A program made the translations under genes and the position numbers. Source: Listeria_A hofi (lineage in GTDB: Bacteria > Bacillota > Bacilli > Lactobacillales > Listeriaceae). From it: 64,000 bases of DNA. Below the pieces are notes generated by a model. The model made no database searches. It saw only the letters and a program-made list of their open reading frames with translations, and had not been told where the DNA came from. The DNA lies in NCBI RefSeq assembly GCF_963575615.1, contig NZ_CAUYTL010000010.1, forward strand, positions 1-64,000, given 5' to 3'. Shown here in pieces: positions 15,940 to 24,582 of the stretch. Position 1 is the first letter of the stretch. Every line of letters begins with the position of its first letter.

Positions 15940-17364
15940 ATGGAAGGTATGAAAGATTTTTTCTGGGGTGGCAGTATCGCCGCCCACCAATGTGAGGGCG
16001 CTTGGCAAGAAGGCGGCAAGGGTCCAGCGATTATGGATTTTGTTACGAAAGGATCGAATAAAGAGCCGCGGACGATTACTGATAAAATTGATCCCAAGCT
16101 AGATTACCCATCACACTTGGGAATCGATTTTTATCATCATTACAAAGATGATATTCAGCTATTCAAAGAAATGGGTTTCACAGCCCTACGAATTTCAATT
16201 GATTGGTCACGTATCTTTCCTAAAGGCGATGAACATGAACCAAATCAAGCAGGACTCGCTTTTTACGAGAGAGTAATCGATGAGCTATTGGCAAATAACA
16301 TTGAACCGATAGTAACTCTCTATCATTTTGAAATGCCAATCCATCTTGTTCATGCATATGGTTCGTGGAAAAACCGACAAGTTATTGATTTTTATCTGCA
16401 TTATTGCGAAACAGTCATGCGGTTCTATAATGATAAAGTGAAGTTCTGGGTGACTTTCAATGAAATGAATCACCTAGACCCTCAATCTGAACAATCCGAT
16501 ATCTTTACCTACTTGATTGCCGGGTTAAAATACAGCGAAATGGAAAATCCAGTGGAAGATTTAGCGAGAATTGGCTATAACATGACATTAGCTGGTGTTA
16601 AAGTAGTTCAATTAGCACGAAAAATCAATCCTGAAAATAAGATTGGTTGTGTTTTTGGTCTGAATCCAATCTATTCTTATGATTGCCAGCCAGATAATGT
16701 GTTGAAAGCTTTTTTTGATAACGATCAAGACTATTATCAAGTCGACGCGATGTGTAATGGCAAGTTTCCTAGATATAAAATGAGGCAATACCAGGCATTA
16801 GGCATCGAATTAGAAAATCATCCGGATGATGTTGAGGCCTTTAATAAAGGAAGCATTGATTTTATCGGATTGAATTACTACATGTCCAGCATTTCAAAAT
16901 TAAATACACCAGTAGAAGGTGAGTCTGCTCTATTTGGAGGTTTACAAAATCCGTACTTAGAACAGTCGAAATGGGGATGGGGAATTGATCCAACGGGTAT
17001 CCGTTATGTTTTGAATTATTTGTATAGGAGATATGAGTTGCCTATTATTATCACAGAAAATGGGTTAGGAGCCGTTGATCAAGTAGAAAATGGACAGATT
17101 CATGATGATTATCGCATTGACTATCTAGAAAAGCATGTCAACGCAGTCAAACAAGCTGTGGATGAAGACTATGTTGAATGTTTTGGCTACTTGACGTGGG
17201 CACCGATTGATTTAGTCAGTGCCACTACTGGAGAAATGAGTAAACGCTATGGGTTTATTTACGTTGATTTGGATAATCAAGGTAAAGGAAGTTTGCAACG
17301 CTATCAAAAAGATTCATTTATGTGGTACCAGAATGTGATTAAAGGAAATGGCAAGAAGCCTTAG
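15940..17364 (+). CDS. 6-phospho-beta-glucosidase (GH1)
   Basis: 474 residues. FFWGGSIAAHQCEGAW is the family-1 N-terminal signature. The acid/base Glu is near residue 175 (TFNEMNH), and the nucleophile Glu is near residue 373 (IIITENGLG). The Ser-x-x-x-x-x-Tyr phosphate-site region is consistent with a 6-phospho-sugar substrate. It hydrolyses the phosphorylated beta-glucoside delivered by the PTS encoded 10 bases upstream. AGGAGG at 15929-15934 supports the ATG at 15940. It is the last gene of the operon. Confidence 0.94.
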   Translation: MEGMKDFFWGGSIAAHQCEGAWQEGGKGPAIMDFVTKGSNKEPRTITDKIDPKLDYPSHLGIDFYHHYKDDIQLFKEMGFTALRISIDWSRIFPKGDEHEPNQAGLAFYERVIDELLANNIEPIVTLYHFEMPIHLVHAYGSWKNRQVIDFYLHYCETVMRFYNDKVKFWVTFNEMNHLDPQSEQSDIFTYLIAGLKYSEMENPVEDLARIGYNMTLAGVKVVQLARKINPENKIGCVFGLNPIYSYDCQPDNVLKAFFDNDQDYYQVDAMCNGKFPRYKMRQYQALGIELENHPDDVEAFNKGSIDFIGLNYYMSSISKLNTPVEGESALFGGLQNPYLEQSKWGWGIDPTGIRYVLNYLYRRYELPIIITENGLGAVDQVENGQIHDDYRIDYLEKHVNAVKQAVDEDYVECFGYLTWAPIDLVSATTGEMSKRYGFIYVDLDNQGKGSLQRYQKDSFMWYQNVIKGNGKKP

Positions 17365-17626
17365 GAATTAAAAAATTTCGATTATTATTTTTGGAAGCTT
17401 GAATTGCCGAGTCAAGTGCAACACGATATCAAAAAACTTCATACGGCATTTTCTTGGCCTTGATATGATGTCAATATCTTGGACAAAAATAAATAGAATT
17501 TAATGCGTATTTTGTTCAAAAGCGTTAGGTGTTAAGTAATCTAATAGTTTTGGGATTTCAGGTTGGAAAAACAAAGGATGTAAAAAAAGTAAGTAGTAAT
17601 AGAGCCAAGAACTCTGATAAAGAGTA

Positions 17627-17667
17627 TACCGAATCAAGTGACAATATACGTGTCACTTAATTCGGTA
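17627..17667. repeat. Near-perfect inverted repeat in the 404-base gap after the beta-glucosidase gene
   Basis: The arms TACCGAATCAAGTGACA and TGTCACTTAATTCGGTA differ at one position only and flank a 7-base loop. No T run follows on the plus strand, so it is not a standard terminator. It could be a large operator or a transcript-stabilising hairpin. A smaller hairpin (ACTCT...AGAGT) sits just before it at 17611-17625. The remaining bases from 17365 to 17768 show no gene. Confidence 0.6.
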
Positions 17668-17768
17668 TTAAAATTGTATATGGGTTAAACCAAATTTGCA
17701 ACTCCTCCTAATTTGCGCTAAAATGACACATGATACGGAAAATAGAATTTTAGAGTGAGGTGTTCTTT

Positions 17769-18368
17769 ATGACAGCAGGTGAAATGACGCCTAAAGTGGA
17801 TGAGTATCTAGGTAAGGCGAAGCGGTATAAGGACGAATTTAAGGAATTGAGAAGAATAGCACTTGAATGTGGGTTAACGGAAGATATTAAATGGAAAAAT
17901 ATTTGTTTCATGTCTGAGGGCAAGAATGTGGTGCTAATTCATGGCTTTAAAGAATATTTTGCGTTGCTGTTTATGAAGGGCGTTTTATTTAAGGACCCGA
18001 ACAGTATTTTGATTCAACAAACGCCAAATGTACAGTCAGCACGCCAGATTCGCTTTACTAGTTTGGAGCAGGTTACGAAGATGGAGCCGGTTATTAAGGC
18101 CTATATCGAGGAAGCGATTGCGGTCGAAAAGTCGGGTGTTGAGGTAGAATTCAAAAAGCAAGAGGAGACGGACATTCCAGAAGAGTTACAGCGGAAATTC
18201 GATGGGATGCCTGCTTTTAGAGAGGCTTTTGAAAAATTGACGCCTGGACGTCAGCGGGCGTATATTCTGTTTTTTGCGGCTCCAAAACAGACGAAAACAC
18301 GGGAATCACGGATTGAAAAAAATGTGGATCGGATTATGGATGGCATTGGCTTGAATGATCGATTTTAA
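17769..18368 (+). CDS. YdeI/OmpD-associated family protein
   Basis: 199 residues. An N-terminal DUF1801-like region (PKVDEYLGKAKRYKDEFKELRRIA, IKWKNICFMSEGKNVVLIHGFKEYFALLFMKG; these two segments span residues about 8-77) is followed by a C-terminal OmdA-like helical region ending RESRIEKNVDRIM. This combination is found in B. subtilis YdeI-like proteins of unknown biochemical role, expected in the cytosol. The open frame begins with GTG at 17760, but GAGTGAGG at 17753-17760 is correctly spaced for the ATG at 17769, which is chosen. Confidence 0.8.
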   Translation: MTAGEMTPKVDEYLGKAKRYKDEFKELRRIALECGLTEDIKWKNICFMSEGKNVVLIHGFKEYFALLFMKGVLFKDPNSILIQQTPNVQSARQIRFTSLEQVTKMEPVIKAYIEEAIAVEKSGVEVEFKKQEETDIPEELQRKFDGMPAFREAFEKLTPGRQRAYILFFAAPKQTKTRESRIEKNVDRIMDGIGLNDRF

Positions 18369-18385
18369 TAAGGGGGAGATACAAA

Positions 18386-18739
18386 ATGGAAAAATTATTT
18401 GATGAAACGCATGAGTCAGAAGCACGCTATTATCGTACGATTTGGTATGGTTATTTCGAAGGTGATTTAGATGTGGCATTACAGGATACAATCGTAGCTA
18501 CGGTTCAAAATGATTTAGCACAGAAACAGGAAAATCCGCCGACTGCAACGCATTGGGTGTTTTATAGCGGGGAAACGAATAGAGATGCGGTTGATGCTTC
18601 GGTTCGTGCTTCTTTCATGGTTCGCTATCGTGATGGTGAATTTGTTAGTAACTATAACATGAGTGATTTTAATTTTGTGATTGCTTTTGATAGCATTATG
18701 GCTTTTAAAGAAAACATAGACAAGAAACTAAACGCGTAA
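18386..18739 (+). CDS. Hypothetical protein, 117 residues
   Basis: I do not recognise this family. It is an acidic, soluble protein without signal peptide or membrane segment. It begins MEKLFDETHESEARYYRTIWYGYF in outline and ends in an amphipathic helix (FDSIMAFKENIDKKLNA). Aromatic residues are spread evenly (HWVFYSGE, FNFVIAFD), suggesting a small alpha/beta fold. AAGGGGGAG precedes the ATG, so it is well supported as a real gene. It lies 17 bases after the YdeI-like gene and 13 before a small membrane protein, and is probably cotranscribed with both. Confidence 0.7.
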   Translation: MEKLFDETHESEARYYRTIWYGYFEGDLDVALQDTIVATVQNDLAQKQENPPTATHWVFYSGETNRDAVDASVRASFMVRYRDGEFVSNYNMSDFNFVIAFDSIMAFKENIDKKLNA

Positions 18740-18752
18740 AGGTGCGGATTTT

Positions 18753-19031
18753 GTGATTACGATTAGTCAATTATTTTGGTTTGTACTCGTTGCCTTACTC
18801 TCGCACGTTTTTGATTTCATACCTAAGAACAAAGGGCGGGCGTTGATTACGATGTTCGTCTTGGTGTTACGAATTTATTGGTCGATTTTCTGGCTAGGAA
18901 TGGGTGTTCAGGCAACGGTGATTTTGGTTGCCTTCGAAATGATTACGGTTTTTATTGCCACGATTTATACGGCTGTGAACAAGGATGAGCGAGCGGGTTA
19001 TAAAGTGAGTGCGTATTTTTCAAGAAAATAA
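18753..19031 (+). CDS. Small hypothetical membrane protein, 92 residues
   Basis: Starts with GTG at 18753. Three hydrophobic stretches are visible: ISQLFWFVLVALLSHVFDF, ALITMFVLVLRIYWSIFWLG and ATVILVAFEMITVFIATIY. A positively charged tail (KDERAGYKVSAYFSRK) follows, suggesting an integral membrane protein with a cytoplasmic C-terminus. The family is not recognised. It is the last clear gene of the short run that starts at 17769. Confidence 0.6.
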   Translation: MITISQLFWFVLVALLSHVFDFIPKNKGRALITMFVLVLRIYWSIFWLGMGVQATVILVAFEMITVFIATIYTAVNKDERAGYKVSAYFSRK

Positions 19032-19130
19032 GGGATGAAACGCTGTACAGGTTTGTATGGTGTTTTTTTATGTTTACTTCTGTACAAAAAGGGCTATACA
19101 CATATAAAGCCAACGAGGAGTGATGCGATT

Positions 19131-19256
19131 ATGAGGGAACTCCGTTTTCAAGAAAAGATGGATGGATTTCGAATTCGGTTAATGTCTTATAATTCTAAGA
19201 TGCTTACGTACATCACTATTGTTGCACCCAGAGATAATGCTGGGGCATGCTACTAG
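19131..19256 (+). CDS. Very small ORF, possibly the start of a frameshifted gene
   Basis: A 41-codon frame starts at ATG 19131, with GAGGAG about 11 bases upstream, and encodes MRELRFQEKMDGFRIRLM and onward to a TAG at 19254-19256. In a shifted frame the downstream DNA continues as RKFNRKNPYAISFDWTKK and ends at 19329, just before a terminator. The whole stretch 19131-19329 could therefore be one small gene with a frameshift near 19240. Homology is unknown, and this call is weak. Confidence 0.3.
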   Translation: MRELRFQEKMDGFRIRLMSYNSKMLTYITIVAPRDNAGACY

Positions 19257-19339
19257 GAAATTTAATCGCAAAAATCCATATGCCATTTCATTTGACTGGA
19301 CGAAGAAAGCAGATATTATATTAGAATAATTCTATCTCG

Positions 19340-19380
19340 AAAAGCTAGGCACAGATTAATCGGTGTCTGGCTTTTATATT
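19340..19380 (+). terminator. Rho-independent terminator
   Basis: The arms AAAGCTAGGCAC and GTGTCTGGCTTT (with G-U pairs) are followed by TTATATTT. It closes the run of small genes before the acetamidase promoter. Confidence 0.7.
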
Positions 19381-19401
19381 TGCAATTGTCAAAAATCTAC
19401 A

Positions 19402-19430
19402 TTGACAAACGATGTTGTTAGCTATAAAAT
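19402..19430 (+). promoter_or_regulatory. Sigma-A promoter of the acetamidase/permease pair
   Basis: A perfect -35 TTGACA at 19402-19407 is followed, after 17 bases, by TAAAAT at 19425-19430, within TATAAAAT. It lies 33 bases upstream of the acetamidase ATG and after a terminator, so it should drive the two genes that follow. Confidence 0.65.
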
Positions 19431-19462
19431 GAGGACAATCAACTGGAAAGGGTGACATCAAA

Positions 19463-20368
19463 ATGGTACAGATAATTAAAAAAGGCACACCGATTTATGC
19501 GATGGATAAGGCGAATAAACCGGTTGCAACTGTGAAAGATGGCGATCGATTGATTTTTGAAGCATATGATTGCTTTGAAGACCAAATTACAGACGAACAA
19601 GGTGCTTTTGAGAAGTTGGACTGGAATCGAATTAATCCGGCAACAGGCCCAGTTTTTGTAGAAGGGGCAGAGGTTGGCGATATTCTTGCAGTGACGATTG
19701 AAAAGCTTGATATTGGTGATACGGCAACGCTTTTTACAGGTCCTGATTCGGGCGTTATGGGTGATGAGCTAACGGAAAATACAATTCGTCGCCTCCCGAT
19801 TGTAAATGGAACAATTGAGTTTTCAGAAAATATAGAACTACCGCTAAATACAATGATTGGTGTCATTGGGACGGCTCCTGCTGGGGATGCGGTTTCATGT
19901 GGAACGCCTGATTCGCATGGTGGGAATATGGACTGTAAAGAAATTGGCGAAGGGACGACATTATTTCTGCCAGTGAATGTTGCAGGAGCTTTGCTTGCGA
20001 TGGGAGATTGTCATGCGGCAATGGGGGACGGTGAAGTTTCGGTTTGCGGAGCAGAGGTGCCTTGTGATATTACAGTGACAGTGAAAGTTATCAAAAATAA
20101 AGATTGGCCGACGCCGTTTTTAATTCGTGATGGGAAGTTGGCAACGATAGCTTCTGCGAAAACGTTAGATGAGGCAAGTGTGATGGCAACGAAGCAGATG
20201 GCTCATTTTGCGGAGCAGTACACAGATTTGTCAAAAGGAAACGCGATTCATTTGCTATCATTGGCAGCCGATTTGCGCGTTTGTCAAGTTGTTGATCCGA
20301 ACAAAACGGCGCGGATGGTATTACCACTTACGTATCTTACAAAATGGAGCACAGAGGAGCTGAACTAA
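19463..20368 (+). CDS. Acetamidase/formamidase family amidohydrolase
   Basis: 301 residues with the beta-rich FmdA_AmdA layout. NPATGPVFVEGAEVGDIL is the N-terminal signature. GVIGTAPAGDAVSCGTPDSHGGNMDC holds the metal/active-site residues in the middle of the protein (about 134-160). GDCHAAMGDGEVSVCGAE follows. Family members hydrolyse short aliphatic amides to ammonia and a carboxylate in the cytosol. The ATG has GAAAGGGTG upstream. The gene is one base from an APC permease gene, so uptake and hydrolysis of an amide-containing nutrient are likely linked. The actual substrate is unknown. Confidence 0.88.
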   Translation: MVQIIKKGTPIYAMDKANKPVATVKDGDRLIFEAYDCFEDQITDEQGAFEKLDWNRINPATGPVFVEGAEVGDILAVTIEKLDIGDTATLFTGPDSGVMGDELTENTIRRLPIVNGTIEFSENIELPLNTMIGVIGTAPAGDAVSCGTPDSHGGNMDCKEIGEGTTLFLPVNVAGALLAMGDCHAAMGDGEVSVCGAEVPCDITVTVKVIKNKDWPTPFLIRDGKLATIASAKTLDEASVMATKQMAHFAEQYTDLSKGNAIHLLSLAADLRVCQVVDPNKTARMVLPLTYLTKWSTEELN

Positions 20369-20369
20369 C

Positions 20370-21725
20370 ATGGCACAACCAGAAAAAGGGAGTTTGGAGT
20401 CATTTGGCTACAAGCAGGAATTAAAGAGAACATTAACATTGAAGGATTTAGTTATTTATGGACTGATATTTATGGTCCCGATTGCTCCGTTCGGTATTTA
20501 TGGAGAAGTCGTAACAGCATCAAAGGGAATGATTGTACTAACCTACATGATTGGTATGGTTGCGATGCTATTTACGGCACTTAGTTACGGCTCGATGTCA
20601 CGGGCTTTTCCAATTGCGGGTTCCGTATACGCTTATGCTCAGCGCGGAATTAATAAAACAGTTGGATTTCTCGCTGGTTGGATGATTTTGCTGGACTATG
20701 TCTTTGTGCCGGCGCTACTTTATGTCGTTTCGGCGAACTCGTTAAAAGCGATTGTGCCGGATGTGCCAGTTTGGATTTGGCTTGTAGTATTTATTTTAGT
20801 AAACAGTTGGATTAACATTCGCGGGATTGCATTTACGGCACGGGCGAATATTATTTTCCTAGTTGGAGAATTGATTGTGCTGGCGATTTTTATTGCGGTG
20901 GGTGTTGTTGCAATTTCGAATGGTGCGGGCGATGGTGTGACGATGAAACCGATTTATAACGCTGCTGACTTTAACTTGCCATTCGTGATGACTGCGGTTT
21001 CTGTGGCGGTGCTTAGCTTCCTAGGTTTTGATGGGATTAGTACGCTTGCCGAGGAAACAAAAGGTGGCAATAAGACGGTCGGTAAAGCGATTTTATGGGC
21101 GCTGATGTTGGTGGGATTCTTGTTCATCATTCAGACGTACATCGCAGCATTGATTCATCCGGATTATCTTAATTTTGACAATATTGACACGGCATTCTAC
21201 CAAATTGCAGGAGAAGCTGGCGGGCCGTTCTTGAAAAATGTAACGATTATCGCAACGATTCTTTCTTGGGGCTTTGCCAATGCACTCGCTGCACAGGCGG
21301 CAATTTCACGGATTTTATTCGGGATGGCGCGCGATCAAAATCTGCCTAAGTTCCTTGCAAAAGTGCATCCGCGTTTCCAAACGCCATATTTAAGTACGCT
21401 TATGGTTGGACTCGTGTCGTTAATAGTCGGACTTATCTTCGTAAACGATATTGGAATACTATCATCAATCGTTAATTGTGGTGCACTAACGGCATTCCTA
21501 GTTATTCACGTTTCTGTAGTTTACCATTACATCATCAAGATGAAATCGAAAAATTACTTGTTACACTTAGTAGTCCCAGTAATCGGCTTCTTGATTATCT
21601 TGTATGTGATGATAAATCTTGATAATCTAGCGAAAATTATCGGTATTTCCTGGCTTGCTGCTGGAGTTGTCTATTACACGATTCTACGTCTGGCTAAAAA
21701 GAAAACAACGATTGATATGGACTAA
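20370..21725 (+). CDS. APC-superfamily amino acid/amine permease
   Basis: 451 residues with 12 hydrophobic spans. The N-terminal region TLKDLVIYGLIFMVPIAPFGIYG contains the unwound TM1 typical of APC transporters, and SYGSMSRAFPIAGSVYAYAQRG is the TM2-TM3 signature. LGFDGISTLAEETKGG (TM6 region) is also conserved. It should exchange or import a small amino acid, amine or amide. It begins directly after the acetamidase stop, so it forms a two-gene operon with that enzyme under the promoter at 19402-19430. Confidence 0.87.
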   Translation: MAQPEKGSLESFGYKQELKRTLTLKDLVIYGLIFMVPIAPFGIYGEVVTASKGMIVLTYMIGMVAMLFTALSYGSMSRAFPIAGSVYAYAQRGINKTVGFLAGWMILLDYVFVPALLYVVSANSLKAIVPDVPVWIWLVVFILVNSWINIRGIAFTARANIIFLVGELIVLAIFIAVGVVAISNGAGDGVTMKPIYNAADFNLPFVMTAVSVAVLSFLGFDGISTLAEETKGGNKTVGKAILWALMLVGFLFIIQTYIAALIHPDYLNFDNIDTAFYQIAGEAGGPFLKNVTIIATILSWGFANALAAQAAISRILFGMARDQNLPKFLAKVHPRFQTPYLSTLMVGLVSLIVGLIFVNDIGILSSIVNCGALTAFLVIHVSVVYHYIIKMKSKNYLLHLVVPVIGFLIILYVMINLDNLAKIIGISWLAAGVVYYTILRLAKKKTTIDMD

Positions 21726-21828
21726 TTATTAAAAAAACATAATGTAAATACTATCATTTTTTCATGATACAAAGGGTTCCTATCTGTTATACTAGTTTCT
21801 TAACTTCACAAGGTGATAGGAGGCAGGC

Positions 21829-22104
21829 ATGAAGAAAAATACAATTTTCAAAATCGGTGCTGTCGTCATGATGACTCTTACTTTTTCTTCAGGTTTTGAC
21901 GCGACTAGCGCGATGATTTTAGATACACAGCAGGCGGTACATGCAGCGGTAATAGAGCAAAAGATACCAGATTCGAGCATTCCTGTTCATTGGGATGAAA
22001 AGACGCTAAATCATGCTGATGTACATGAAAATCAAGATACGCCACTTCGTTTAAAAGAGGCGGAGAGACTTTCGCGTATAGATACAAGAAGAAGACAAGA
22101 ATGA
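21829..22104 (+). CDS. Small secreted protein of unknown function
   Basis: 91 residues. The signal peptide covers about residues 1-28 (FKIGAVVMMTLTFSSGF), with possible cleavage near TSA or VHA. The mature part is short, hydrophilic and ends in a basic, Arg-rich tail (RLSRIDTRRRQE). GATAGGAGGC precedes the ATG, and a -10-like TATACT lies at 21788-21793. The stop touches a bidirectional hairpin terminator shared with the convergent symporter gene. I do not recognise a family. The size and export signal suggest a secreted peptide or a small envelope factor. Confidence 0.6.
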   Translation: MKKNTIFKIGAVVMMTLTFSSGFDATSAMILDTQQAVHAAVIEQKIPDSSIPVHWDEKTLNHADVHENQDTPLRLKEAERLSRIDTRRRQE

Positions 22105-22148
22105 AACCTCGGAGCAGACATTAAATCGTGTCTGTTCCGAGGTTTTTT
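22105..22148. terminator. Bidirectional terminator between convergent genes
   Basis: AACCTCGGAGCAGACA and TGTCTGTTCCGAGGTT pair with a single bulge and are followed by TTTTTT on the plus strand. The hairpin also covers the stop codon of the minus-strand symporter gene, whose last codons lie inside the 3' arm. Confidence 0.9.
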
Positions 22149-23578
22149 CGTGTTAGGAGACTTACAACTAGCGTCACGATTACGTTCGCTGCTAGTGGTA
22201 AGAAACCAATATTAATATCGCTAATTGCAGTTGGTGCGCCGGGAAGCAGTGTTGCAAGCGTCATGCTGTAATTGCTAATGAAGATTGTAATCAGAATACC
22301 AACGATGATGCCTGTGAGCGCACCTTGTTTTGTCACTGGATTACGCTTCATGAGGCTAGCGAATAGCGATGGACATAGCTGCACAATTAAGCTATAGCCA
22401 ACCTGGAGAATTGCAGCGAGGGCATTCCCACCTTGGAAAACGAATAAGCAAGAAATAATTGCGAGTACAGGGACACAAAACTTAGACAGGCTAGCAATTT
22501 TAGCATCGGATGTATTTGGTTTGTAACTATAAATAATGTTTTTCGTCAGCAGAGTCGCAGCGCTCATGAGTAGCATTGAACCAGGGACGAGAGCGGTTAG
22601 CATACCCGCGGCGCCAATAATTCCAACGAACCACGGATCAAAAGTTTTCATCGCGAGTTGTAATAGCGCAAGGTCGCTGGCGTCACCTTCTAGCCCAGGA
22701 ATCTGCAAAACAGCGGCAAGTCCGATAAAAATAACAAATAAGAGCATTAATGTGTAAATTGGACTAACAATCGCGTTTTTACGGAAGGTTCGGGCATTTT
22801 TAGCTGTGAAAGTGGATGCGAAAACTTGAGGCCACATGTAGAAACCAAGTACGTAAAACAGGACGGTTGAAATGAACCAAGTCACGGTATATGTCGTATG
22901 TGGAAATGTGAGTAGTTCTGGTTTTACCGCTGCAATTTGGTCGAACATTTGGCCGATACCACCGTAATAGTGAATCGGTAAGTAAATCCCCATAAAGACG
23001 ATAACCGCAAGAATCATGAAATCTTTGAGAACGGCGATCCAAGCAATCCCTCGAACACCGGAGATGACCGAGTAAATAATAATCGCTATTGTACCTACGA
23101 CCACAGCAACTTGCATTGGAATCGCGCCGTAAGAAGTCAAGGAGACGATAATGCCAAGTCCTTTTAACTGGATGACAACGATTGGAATAATCGCAATAAC
23201 ACCAACGAGCGCTACGACAACACCGAGCAGATTACTATCATATTTTTTTGCGAAAAAATCAGACTGGGAAACGAGTCGATGTTCGTGTGCATATTTCCAG
23301 ATGAGCGGCAATAAAAAATAAGATGTGACGTAGGATAGTGCAATATACACCATCACATACACCGCAGATATACCTTTGGAGTACGCCCAGCCACTGCCTC
23401 CAAGAAAAGAAAATGTCGTGTAAACTTCACCTGCTGTAAGCAGAAATACGAAAACGGTATTAAAACTACGGCCACCAACGGCCCAATTTTCCAGATTCAT
23501 TTTTTGCTTTTGGCGTGCTCTGATTCCGATGACTAAAGTAAGCAGGAAAAATGCGGTTAAGATGATGAGTGCGGTCAT
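22121..23578 (-). CDS. Sodium:solute symporter family protein (YhjB-like)
   Basis: 485 residues with about 13 membrane spans. The SSS signature region reads WAVGGRSFNTVFVFLLTAGEVYTTFSFLGGSGWAY in outline (residues 32-66), and ILITIFISNY lies near the end. SSS proteins couple sodium entry to uptake of an organic solute; substrate prediction is not possible here. The gene is preceded by a DUF3311 gene that overlaps it by four bases, exactly as in the B. subtilis yhjC-yhjB pair. This suggests the two act together in the membrane. Confidence 0.88.
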   Translation of the reverse strand: MTALIILTAFFLLTLVIGIRARQKQKMNLENWAVGGRSFNTVFVFLLTAGEVYTTFSFLGGSGWAYSKGISAVYVMVYIALSYVTSYFLLPLIWKYAHEHRLVSQSDFFAKKYDSNLLGVVVALVGVIAIIPIVVIQLKGLGIIVSLTSYGAIPMQVAVVVGTIAIIIYSVISGVRGIAWIAVLKDFMILAVIVFMGIYLPIHYYGGIGQMFDQIAAVKPELLTFPHTTYTVTWFISTVLFYVLGFYMWPQVFASTFTAKNARTFRKNAIVSPIYTLMLLFVIFIGLAAVLQIPGLEGDASDLALLQLAMKTFDPWFVGIIGAAGMLTALVPGSMLLMSAATLLTKNIIYSYKPNTSDAKIASLSKFCVPVLAIISCLFVFQGGNALAAILQVGYSLIVQLCPSLFASLMKRNPVTKQGALTGIIVGILITIFISNYSMTLATLLPGAPTAISDINIGFLPLAANVIVTLVVSLLTRKNLGTDTI

Positions 23579-23766
23579 TGTTCCTCCCCCTTATTTTGCT
23601 TATCGAAGCGATAGACGATGCCTAGGATGCACGTGGAAAGCAGGATTCCTGCAGCAACCCAGAATAAGTTGAACGGCATTCCAAGAATCATCGGCTGTAT
23701 TCGATTAGCAAACGGCATTCCGACTAATATGAAGATAAATGGAATAATGAGTAGCAACTTTGCCAT
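23575..23766 (-). CDS. DUF3311 small membrane protein (YhjC-like), partner of the symporter
   Basis: 63 residues with two transmembrane helices (LLLIIPFIFILVGMPFANRI and LFWVAAGILLSTCILGIVY) and a charged C-terminal tail. The short length, the N-terminal PFIFILVGMPF and the position before an SSS transporter match DUF3311. The stop overlaps the symporter start as ATGA. AAGAGGGAT upstream is the likely ribosome binding site. Confidence 0.85.
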   Translation of the reverse strand: MAKLLLIIPFIFILVGMPFANRIQPMILGMPFNLFWVAAGILLSTCILGIVYRFDKQNKGEEQ

Positions 23767-23835
23767 GATATCCCTCTTTTCTTAATTGAAAACTGCTTTT
23801 ATATTACATTATTATAAGTGTTTTTTCAATTGTTG

Positions 23836-24060
23836 GGGCTGTTCGAATGCAATGAGTTACAGCCCCAATATACATGAGAGCAGAGCGAGCATGTAATCCA
23901 AACCGGCTGTTCAAATGCAATGAGTTACAGCCCCAATATACATGAGAGCAGAGCGAACATGTAATCCGAACCGGCTGTTCAAAATGCCAATATGCCTAGT
24001 AGCAACAAGGAGAGGCGGACATTCCAGGTCTTTAGAACACGGATGAAGTACATCTTTCAG
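23836..24060. repeat. Intergenic repeat with an internal tandem duplication
   Basis: A unit of about 70 bases, beginning GGCTGTTCGAATGCAATGAG and containing AGTTACAGCCCCAATA and GAGAGCAGAGCGA, occurs twice in a row (about 23840-23905 and 23906-23975). A third, shortened start at 23976 runs into AATATGCCTAGTAGCAA and GAGGCGG. A diverged single copy of the same family lies at 62488-62580. The inner GGGGCTG...CAGCCCC arms can form a hairpin. No ORF of interest is present. The element fills the gap between the DUF3311 gene and the DUF898 gene. Confidence 0.75.
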
Positions 24061-24114
24061 CGTCACTCTTCACATGATTGGAAAATAGGGCTTCCCTCTT
24101 TTTCGTGTATCCAA

Positions 24115-24453
24115 CTAGTTAACAAACGTTGTGTTTTTTGCTTTCCAATCTTCCAATTTAATAAAGACCCAGAAAGAATAGATGCCAAGTGTGATGATGA
24201 TGAGCAATAACCATTTTATCCAATTACCAAATAAACCAAAAGCGGAGCCACGGAATTGCATTCTGCGTCCTTCGATGACAGTATGGTTTATTTTCCAGCC
24301 ATAAATCATCGTCAATGCCCATGGATAACAAATGCCGAGCGTAATAACGGTTACAATAATTCCAAGGATACTCCAACCGATAAATTGAAATAGACCACCG
24401 TCAAAAAAAGAGGTTCGTCCGTTCTTCGTTTCGTAAAAATCTTCACTAGCCAT
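24115..24453 (-). CDS. DUF898-like membrane protein
   Basis: 112 residues with two long hydrophobic segments (FIGWSILGIIVTVITLGICYPWAL and WIKWLLLIIITLGIYSFWVFI), each followed by the repeated TLGIxxxW pattern. A linker, WKINHTVIEGRRMQFRGSAFGLF in outline, lies between them. This tandem arrangement is characteristic of DUF898/YjgN-like proteins of unknown function. An ATG at 24468 lies upstream of the ribosome binding site GGAGGTGA. The ATG at 24453 is correctly spaced and is chosen. Confidence 0.78.
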   Translation of the reverse strand: MASEDFYETKNGRTSFFDGGLFQFIGWSILGIIVTVITLGICYPWALTMIYGWKINHTVIEGRRMQFRGSAFGLFGNWIKWLLLIIITLGIYSFWVFIKLEDWKAKNTTFVN

Positions 24454-24582
24454 TTTAGTCACCTCCATTACATTAGGTACATTTTAACGTAAAAAAGGAA
24501 AGTTTGTCGAGAATAACCCTATCTTTCTCGTTTTATTCAAGGTACAATAATAGTAAGTCTAAATTTAAATGAGGTTTTTATT

